Assembly: GCA_017958585.1 (NCBI GenBank)
Contig: JAGDCK010000271.1
Location: 1-10,937, forward strand
Length of the DNA: 10,937 bases
Direction: 5' to 3'
DNA from: Lachnospiraceae bacterium
GTDB lineage: Bacteria > Bacillota > Clostridia > Lachnospirales > Lachnospiraceae
The position numbers were made by a program, and so were the translations under genes. Positions 7,012 to 10,937 of this stretch are shown here, in pieces; position 1 is the stretch's first letter; every line of letters starts with the position of its first letter. The notes beneath the pieces were generated by a model. That model saw nothing but the letters and a program-made list of their open reading frames with translations. It did no database searches and was not told the origin of the DNA.

Positions 7012-7180
7012 ATGTCTGATGATATGAAATCCTATTAGCAAGAATGTCGTGATCAATGAAGAGCCAGAGTATCTTCTTGTTTTGAATTTAACAAAGAAGG
7101 GCGATGTTTATGAGGTTTATAACGGACGCGGGAAAGCCTCATGGGAATCAGAAAGAAGTAGGAGAGTGATCGGATCATGA
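7012..7180 (+). pseudogene. Small gene with an apparent single-base frameshift
   Basis: A strong ribosome binding site (GAAGGAGGGG, 6995-7004) precedes ATG 7012, but that frame stops after eight codons (TAG 7036-7038). The +1 frame, open from 7028, then reads ISKNVVINEEPEYLLVLNLTKKGDVYEVYNGRGKASWESERSRR and ends at TGA 7178-7180, overlapping the next ATG. Removing one base near 7030-7033 would join them into a product of about 55 residues. No family is recognised. Alternatives are translation from the GTG at 7049, a programmed shift, or a sequencing error. Confidence 0.45.
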
Positions 7181-7638
7181 GCAGATTAAAAGAACTTCGC
7201 AAATATGTAGATACCGAAATAAATAAGATAGAAGACCCGGATAAGCGTACCGGTGCGATAGCACACCTATATGGTGTATCGCTTGCGGCTACCATGATAG
7301 CAAAGAAGCGTGACCTTGATCCGGAGATCGCATCAATGGCAGCTATGCTTCATGATCTGCACGCTTATAAGACTGGTTCTTACGATGATCATGCACACAA
7401 GGGTGCTGATCTTGCCAGAGAGATACTTGATGAACTTGGACTGACGGACGGGACAGAGACGGACATGATATGTTCTGCCATTTATCATCATGACGACAAG
7501 TTGGTCGTGGACAGTCCGATGGATGAAGTCCTAAAGGATGCGGATGTTATCCACCATTGCATGAATGACTTATCAAAACCGATCAAGGAAAAAGAACAGG
7601 CCCGTTTTGATAAGCTTTGTGCCGAATTTGGAATGTGA
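7177..7638 (+). CDS. HD-domain metal-dependent phosphohydrolase
   Basis: A 153-residue protein with HD-superfamily residues in order: His30 (AIAHLYGVS), His59-Asp60 (AAMLHDLHAYKTG), His72/His74 (YDDHAHKGADLA), His104-His105 (AIYHHDD) and Asp121/Asp123 (LKDADVIHHC). These fit the H...HD...H...H...D metal site of small HD hydrolases, which cleave phosphoester bonds in nucleotides or related substrates. The substrate here is unknown. It is a single domain of normal length with no signal peptide, so cytoplasmic. AGGAGAG (7160-7166) precedes ATG by 10 bases, and the start overlaps the previous frame's stop by an ATGA junction, which suggests translational coupling. It is the only clearly intact gene in a stretch of decayed ones. 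Confidence 0.9.
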   Translation: MSRLKELRKYVDTEINKIEDPDKRTGAIAHLYGVSLAATMIAKKRDLDPEIASMAAMLHDLHAYKTGSYDDHAHKGADLAREILDELGLTDGTETDMICSAIYHHDDKLVVDSPMDEVLKDADVIHHCMNDLSKPIKEKEQARFDKLCAEFGM

Positions 7639-7653
7639 GGCGTATCCCGAGTG

Positions 7654-7725
7654 ATGACGGATAGCCAAAGAGAATGGATCAGGGCGCAGGATGAGCTTGT
7701 CCGGGAGGAATACCAAACAGCCTGA
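7654..7725 (+). pseudogene. 5' fragment copy of the 4138 gene
   Basis: The frame reads MTDSQREWIRAQDELVREEYQTA and then stops. Its first 18 residues match the start of the intact gene at 4138 (MTDNQREWQRARDELVRE) at 15 of 18 positions, and the DNA is close (shared CCAAAGAGAATGG and GATGAGCTTGTCCGGGAG). Similarity ends abruptly after codon 18. This is a truncated paralogue or duplication relic, beginning 15 bases after the HD gene stop. Confidence 0.75.
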
Positions 7726-7757
7726 GCGCGGGTTTGAAGTAGGATTGGAGGATTTCT

Positions 7758-8003
7758 ATGCAGTACGAATGTAAGATAACGGTTTTGGAAACAAAGGTAT
7801 TTCCGGAGCTTCAGGAGAAATATCTGGCTGATCCGAAGTCCGGCCCGTGTCCATGCTTTAAAGCGGGAGATACATTTGTACTTAAAAGGACACCGGAGCA
7901 GGATGATTTTTACCATCTCATGGACGGTAAGTTCTGCGGTGAGGCTTGGGAGAATGGGCGTCGTCAAAGGCTCACTGCTTCAAAGGTATATATTTGCAAA
8001 TGA
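7758..8003 (+). CDS. TIGR04076 family protein, probably C-terminally altered
   Basis: An 81-residue protein. MQYECKITVLETKVFPELQEKYLADP followed by GPCPCFKAGDTFVLKR and FCGEAW match the N-terminal two-thirds of TIGR04076 proteins (conserved CxITV, PCPxxKxGxxF, FCxxAW). Members usually continue with a helix and end with a CNDGxRPVIFKI block at about 90-105 residues. Here the sequence after FCGEAW becomes NGRRQRLTASKVYICK and stops, so the last 20-25 residues appear lost or replaced; the missing block is not seen in other frames nearby. The family has no assigned activity. The ribosome binding site is strong (GGAGG at 7747-7751). It could be an intact short variant, but I favour a damaged gene. 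Confidence 0.65.
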   Translation: MQYECKITVLETKVFPELQEKYLADPKSGPCPCFKAGDTFVLKRTPEQDDFYHLMDGKFCGEAWENGRRQRLTASKVYICK

Positions 8004-8060
8004 AGTTTATCAGCCAGCAATTCTGTTGATAAAGATATTGGATTAACTGAAGTAAATAAA

Positions 8061-8159
8061 GTATAATGTCCATGAGCATTGCTCCTTTCTGGAATGTTTA
8101 TTTGGTCGTAGACATTATACCAAAAAGGGAGGTCAATGCTCATTTTATTTAAACCTCCC
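8061..8159. repeat. Cluster of interleaved inverted repeats
   Basis: Three perfect inverted repeats overlap. GTATAATGTC (8061-8070) pairs with 8111-8120, ATGAGCATTG (8072-8081) pairs with 8134-8143, and GGGAGGT (8127-8133) pairs with ACCTCCC (8153-8159). The order is A-B-A'-C-B'-C', so the arms cannot all pair in a simple nested way; they form pseudoknot-like or alternative folds. The first arm also contains TATAAT (8062-8067), with TTGGAT 18 bases upstream (8038-8043). No protein is encoded here that I can support. It could be an end of a lost insertion element or a structured RNA. Confidence 0.55.
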
Positions 8160-8180
8160 GAAAACAAAGGCTTTAGCAAC

Positions 8181-8208
8181 AAAAACGTAGTGTTAAACTT
8201 GACACTAC
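8181..8208 (-). terminator. Hairpin with T tract on the minus strand
   Basis: GTAGTGTTA (8187-8195) pairs with TGACACTAC (8200-8208), nine pairs with one G-T wobble and a four-base loop. On the minus strand it is followed by G and then T5 (8185-8181). No minus-strand gene upstream of it is recognised, so it may be a relic of an element. Confidence 0.4.
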
Positions 8209-8283
8209 CAAAAAAGAAACAGAGGTTATTTTGATGGGGAAAGATCTCTGATCAGAACAGATTATTTCAAAGAGGGTGTTGAT

Positions 8284-8445
8284 ATGGCGCTGATACAAGT
8301 GAATTACATGTCAAAGGCATTGTTTCGGATCGTTCCGCTGAATGTGATACTGCCTGCGGACAGGTTTGACGCAGATACAGACCGGTATTTGAATGATAAA
8401 GACCATAAATATAAGACCCTGTATCTTTTGCATGGCCTTTTTTGA
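8284..8445 (+). pseudogene. Esterase N-terminal stub, truncated
   Basis: Fifty-three codons starting MALIQVNYMSKALFRIVPLNVILPADRF and ending YKTLYLLHGLF before TGA 8443-8445. This is the start of a putative esterase of the alpha/beta-hydrolase (esterase D-like) type. The first strands are present and HG of the oxyanion region has just been reached. A full protein is about 260 residues, so the Ser-Asp-His residues are all missing. GAGGGTG (8272-8278) precedes ATG at good spacing, so the stub may still be translated. The break falls just upstream of the next gene's promoter (8459). Confidence 0.75.
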
Positions 8446-8458
8446 ACAGGGAACTAGC

Positions 8459-8488
8459 TTGCAACAGAGCAGGGGGGTGTGCTATTAT
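8459..8488 (+). promoter_or_regulatory. Promoter for the methyltransferase-STAS gene
   Basis: TTGCAA (8459-8464) and TATTAT (8483-8488) are separated by 18 bases, each close to the vegetative consensus. Transcription would start near 8495, leaving a leader of about 35 bases with AGGAGG at 8518-8523. Confidence 0.5.
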
Positions 8489-8529
8489 TCTGAAAATTTC
8501 CCCTTTGGAGTGCTAATAGGAGGTATATG

Positions 8530-9798
8530 ATGGCTGACGCTATAAACATTGCAAAATTAAGAGAAGAAGTCAATCCTGTTTTCAGCACGGCGCATTCGTG
8601 CCTGCAGATCGTTGCGGGAACCGGAGATGAGGATTCCGAAAATCTGAGAAAGGTCCTCGGGTTTACCGAGTTCCTGGCTGACTCCAAGGAGAGAGGGCCG
8701 CAGATGCCTGAGGAAGCAAAGAAGCTGCTTTTATATTTAATGCCGGTCTTCAGTTCACTGGTGGAAACACGGTTTTTCTCATTAAACAATTTCATTACGA
8801 AAAATGGTGTAAAAAATGTAGTCGATCTTCCGAGCGGATACACATCCCGCGGTATCAAGCTTGCAAAAAGCGGTATCAGGTATTTCGGTTTTGATCTTCC
8901 GGCGGTCATTGATTCGATGAAATCCGCTGTAGAAAAGGTCATTGGCGAAAATGAGAATGTCAAATATCATGAAGTTGACGCCACAAATTATGCTTCGCTC
9001 AAAAACGGCCTTGGTGATGTAGAGGGCGAGCTTCATATTACCACGGAAGGCCTTCTGATGTACCTTACCCAGTCGGAGATCGAGACAGTGTTTGCGAATA
9101 TCAGAAAGCTGCTTTTGGAATACGGCGGCAGATGGGTCACGGTTGATAATGAACTGGACATCGCCCAGGAAAAAGCGATCAAGCTTCTTACGGCAAGCAT
9201 GCCCAAGGAGGCGAGCGGAGCGGTTGCAAACATGGCGGCCGGAGCAACTGCAAAAACAACATTGGAAAACAATGCCTTCTTTGACAAGGACAGGAAAAAG
9301 GCAAAGAAATTTGTTGAGGATATGGGATTTGATCTTGAGTTCGTTCCGTTTAAAGATTATCTTCCGCAGACGATCAAAAGCTTTGCAAATTATCCCGACA
9401 ATATAAAGGAAGAGCTTATAAAAGGCCTGCAGGAAGTAAAGATATGGGTCATGACTCCCAAGGCCGGTGCTGTTGAAGATTTTTCAGTCAATGACGAAAA
9501 CTTCAATGCCAATGTAAGGCTTGATGGCGACAAGCTTTCAGTAGAGCTTGCAGGCCGTCTTGATACGATTACTGCTCCGGATCTTCTGGCGCTCTTCAAG
9601 GAAGCTGAAGCGAAGGGGAAAATAGAGAAGATAACCGTAGACATGAAAAAGCTTGATTATATATCCTCAGCAGGCTTAAGGGTTCTTTTGATAATGAGGA
9701 AGTCCCTTTCGGGCAATGAAGGCATCAATATCATCAATATGAGTGATGGTGTAAAGGAGATCATCGAAACAACCGGATTTGATACGATCTTTGCATAA
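8530..9798 (+). CDS. Fusion of an LCM-type methyltransferase with a C-terminal STAS domain
   Basis: A 422-residue cytoplasmic protein. Residues about 70-310 resemble class I methyltransferases of the leucine carboxyl methyltransferase/PPM1 type: NVVDLPSGYTSRG (96-108) as motif I, YFGFDLPAVI (118-127) with the acidic ribose-binding position, YHEVDATNY (146-154), and TEGLLMYLT (172-180), the family's EGxxxYL motif. Residues about 326-420 are a STAS domain with 'VRLDGDKLSVELAGRLDTITAPDL' strands and DYISSAGLRVLL (376-387). Ser380 aligns with the phosphorylated Ser58 of SpoIIAA. Such a domain suggests regulation by a partner anti-sigma kinase, but none is in view. ATG 8530 has a 6-base spacer from AGGAGG (8518-8523); the adjacent ATG 8527 has only 3. 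Substrate is unknown. Confidence 0.85.
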   Translation: MADAINIAKLREEVNPVFSTAHSCLQIVAGTGDEDSENLRKVLGFTEFLADSKERGPQMPEEAKKLLLYLMPVFSSLVETRFFSLNNFITKNGVKNVVDLPSGYTSRGIKLAKSGIRYFGFDLPAVIDSMKSAVEKVIGENENVKYHEVDATNYASLKNGLGDVEGELHITTEGLLMYLTQSEIETVFANIRKLLLEYGGRWVTVDNELDIAQEKAIKLLTASMPKEASGAVANMAAGATAKTTLENNAFFDKDRKKAKKFVEDMGFDLEFVPFKDYLPQTIKSFANYPDNIKEELIKGLQEVKIWVMTPKAGAVEDFSVNDENFNANVRLDGDKLSVELAGRLDTITAPDLLALFKEAEAKGKIEKITVDMKKLDYISSAGLRVLLIMRKSLSGNEGINIINMSDGVKEIIETTGFDTIFA

Positions 9799-9835
9799 GA
9801 CAGTCAAAGGCCTGATCGAATATATATGGCTTTCA

Positions 9836-9871
9836 AACAGCTCGTGGTCATTTGTGGCTGCGGGCTGTTTT
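9836..9871 (+). terminator. First terminator after the methyltransferase-STAS gene
   Basis: AACAGCTCG (9836-9844) pairs with CGGGCTGTT (9861-9869) with one G-T wobble, then TT. The loop is 16 bases. It lies 38 bases after the stop. Confidence 0.5.
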
Positions 9872-9883
9872 GTGATTCATGAG

Positions 9884-9905
9884 AATGAGCCCCGGGGCTC
9901 ATTTT
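9884..9905 (+). terminator. Second, stronger terminator
   Basis: AATGAGCCCC (9884-9893) and GGGGCTCATT (9894-9903) form a perfect 20-base palindrome followed by TT. The apical bases would open to a small loop. With the preceding hairpin it makes a tandem terminator separating the two fusion-protein genes. Confidence 0.65.
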
Positions 9906-9925
9906 GTTGCTTTGTGAAAAATATC

Positions 9926-9954
9926 TTGACAGGATTAGGTGAGTATAATATAAA
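9926..9954 (+). promoter_or_regulatory. Strong promoter for the membrane-lipase gene
   Basis: A perfect TTGACA (9926-9931) lies 17 bases before TATAAA (9949-9954). An overlapping perfect TATAAT (9944-9949) is only 12 bases from the -35 box, so TATAAA is the likely -10. Transcription should start near 9961. Confidence 0.7.
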
Positions 9955-9956
9955 TT

Positions 9957-9988
9957 AGTCCACCGCAACTCGTGGGCTGATTTTTTTT
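9957..9988 (+). terminator. Leader hairpin with T8 tract (possible attenuator)
   Basis: AGTCCAC (9957-9963) pairs with GTGGGCT (9972-9978) with one G-T wobble over an 8-base loop, then GA and T8 (9981-9988). It sits directly at the predicted transcript start and 12 bases before the start codon at 10001. This is the form of an intrinsic terminator in the leader of the lipase gene, although with TATAAA as the -10 the stem's left arm may be partly untranscribed. Confidence 0.5.
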
Positions 9989-10000
9989 CGGAAGACCGCC

Positions 10001-10937
10001 ATGGCACGCATATTTAATCTTATCATTGTCATTTGTGAGCTGATAGCTTTTTTCAAAGTGCGTAAGGCCATAAGCCTAAAAAAAGGCTTCATGTATTATA
10101 CGATACTTTCAAACGCCATCGCATTTGTTTCCTCGCTGTTTCTTGTACTCCTCGGCCAAATGTTTTTTGTTGAAGTACTGCGGTTCCTTTCTACCGGGAT
10201 GCTTCTTTTGACTTTTGTCGTTACTGCTTTCGTACTGGTACCGCTGACAGGGAATATCAAGGAGCTTTTGTTTTCGGGAGCCGGGCTGTTCCATCACCTG
10301 ATCGTCCCGGTCCTTTCACTGATCTCTTTTCTTTTTGCGGAAGACAGGGTGCCGACAGTCTGGGTGATCCTTCCTTTGGCAGTGACGCTTGTTTACGGGA
10401 TCATCATGCTGTACCTGAATCATAGTGGGAAGGCAGACGGGCCTTATCCATTCTTTAAGATAAATGAGATCGGGAAAAAGCGTACTGCCCTCTGGATGGT
10501 AATACTTATGATCGTGGTTGGTGTTTTATCTGCTGTGATCACATACAAAAAACCGGTAAGGACCGATATGAAATATGTTTTTGTCCACGGCCTCTCAGGT
10601 TGGGGGAGCTATGATACGATCAATGACTTCTTTCCGTATTGGGGGCTTTCCGGTGGGAGCGTGATCAGATATCTCAACAATCAGGGCTATGAAAGCTACG
10701 CCGCTTCCGTGGCTCGAACTGGAAGCGAGTGGGACAGAGCCTGCGAGCTTTATGCGCAGCTTTCCGGAACGAGGGTGGATTACGGCCTTTCCCACAGCAG
10801 GGCGGCAGGGCATGAACGCTTTGGGGAGGATTTCACCGGAAGGGCGCTGTATAAAAATTTTGAAACCTCCCGTTTTTCGCTGATAGGACATTCCTTTGGG
10901 GGAGCGACTGTCAGATTATTTTCAGAAATACTGAGAA
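10001..10937 (+). CDS. Pr6Pr-like membrane domain fused to a family I.5-type lipase (partial, runs off the right edge)
   Basis: The frame from ATG 10001 is open to the window end (312 residues seen). Residues 1-185 hold about six hydrophobic segments; FMYYTILSNAIAF (30-42), LFHHLIVPVLSLI (97-109) and PYPFFKINEIG (148-158) resemble Pr6Pr-family membrane proteins. Residues 191-312 match Staphylococcus/Geobacillus lipases: VFVHGLSGWG (193-202) for the oxyanion loop, SEWDRACELYAQLSGTRVDYG (242-262), HSRAAGHERFG (265-275) and IGHSFGG (295-301) with nucleophile Ser298. Asp245, His265 and His271 line up with three of the four zinc ligands of Geobacillus L1 lipase. The catalytic Asp and His lie beyond the edge. 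Secreted relatives have a signal peptide; here a membrane domain replaces it, so the lipase probably sits at the outer face. A weak GGAAGA (9990-9995) precedes ATG. Confidence 0.87.
   Translation, partial: MARIFNLIIVICELIAFFKVRKAISLKKGFMYYTILSNAIAFVSSLFLVLLGQMFFVEVLRFLSTGMLLLTFVVTAFVLVPLTGNIKELLFSGAGLFHHLIVPVLSLISFLFAEDRVPTVWVILPLAVTLVYGIIMLYLNHSGKADGPYPFFKINEIGKKRTALWMVILMIVVGVLSAVITYKKPVRTDMKYVFVHGLSGWGSYDTINDFFPYWGLSGGSVIRYLNNQGYESYAASVARTGSEWDRACELYAQLSGTRVDYGLSHSRAAGHERFGEDFTGRALYKNFETSRFSLIGHSFGGATVRLFSEILR

Noticed and set aside
7488..7967. A 159-codon minus-strand reading frame
   Set aside because: It runs opposite the HD gene, the duplicated fragment and the TIGR04076 gene, with no family match or ribosome binding site. 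Its similarity to another minus-strand frame near 4138 only reflects the plus-strand duplication.
7964..8182. A 72-codon minus-strand reading frame over the inverted repeats
   Set aside because: No recognised family. It overlaps the TIGR04076 3' end and the repeat arms, and no start signal is visible.

Overview
The window looks like chromosome from a low-to-mid GC Firmicute, most likely a Lachnospiraceae member (Butyrivibrio, Eubacterium or Clostridium cluster XIVa type). The reasons are AGGAGG-type ribosome binding sites, TTGACA/TATAAT promoters, short Rho-independent terminators, and several small families (TIGR04076, DUF1810, YitT) of the kind seen there. This placement is inferred from style and protein families, not from a marker gene. 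All intact genes lie on the plus strand; the only minus-strand gene is a decayed transposase.

Layout. Positions 1-636 hold the tail of a membrane protein and two small unrecognised membrane proteins. Positions 633-3055 hold a promoter, a YitT-family membrane protein and pyruvate kinase. Positions 3076-4091 hold an IS4-family element with a 16-bp perfect terminal inverted repeat, whose transposase has lost its N-terminus and an internal segment. Positions 4138-6473 hold a run of co-directional genes: two conserved hypotheticals, a NudC-type NAD(H) pyrophosphatase, and a flavodoxin-fold protein with a compact four-cysteine motif. Positions 6474-8526 are a decay zone: a 5'-truncated DUF1810 gene, a small gene with an apparent frameshift, an intact HD-domain phosphohydrolase, a 23-codon copy of the start of the 4138 gene, a TIGR04076 gene that seems to lack its C-terminus, a knot of overlapping inverted repeats, and the first 53 codons of an esterase. 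Positions 8459-9903 hold a gene with its own promoter and terminators that fuses a leucine-carboxyl-methyltransferase-like domain to a STAS (anti-anti-sigma) domain. From 9926 to the right edge there is a strong promoter, an immediate hairpin plus T8 tract, and a gene running off the window that joins a Pr6Pr-like membrane domain to a Staphylococcus/Geobacillus-type (family I.5) lipase domain.

No single pathway links these genes. The NudC and flavoprotein pair suggests nicotinamide/flavin redox maintenance, and pyruvate kinase is core glycolysis. The most novel items are the two fusion proteins (methyltransferase-STAS and membrane-lipase), the hairpin placed at the start of the lipase transcript, and the cluster of gene stubs. 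I saw no CRISPR array, phage module, tRNA, rRNA or clear defence system.
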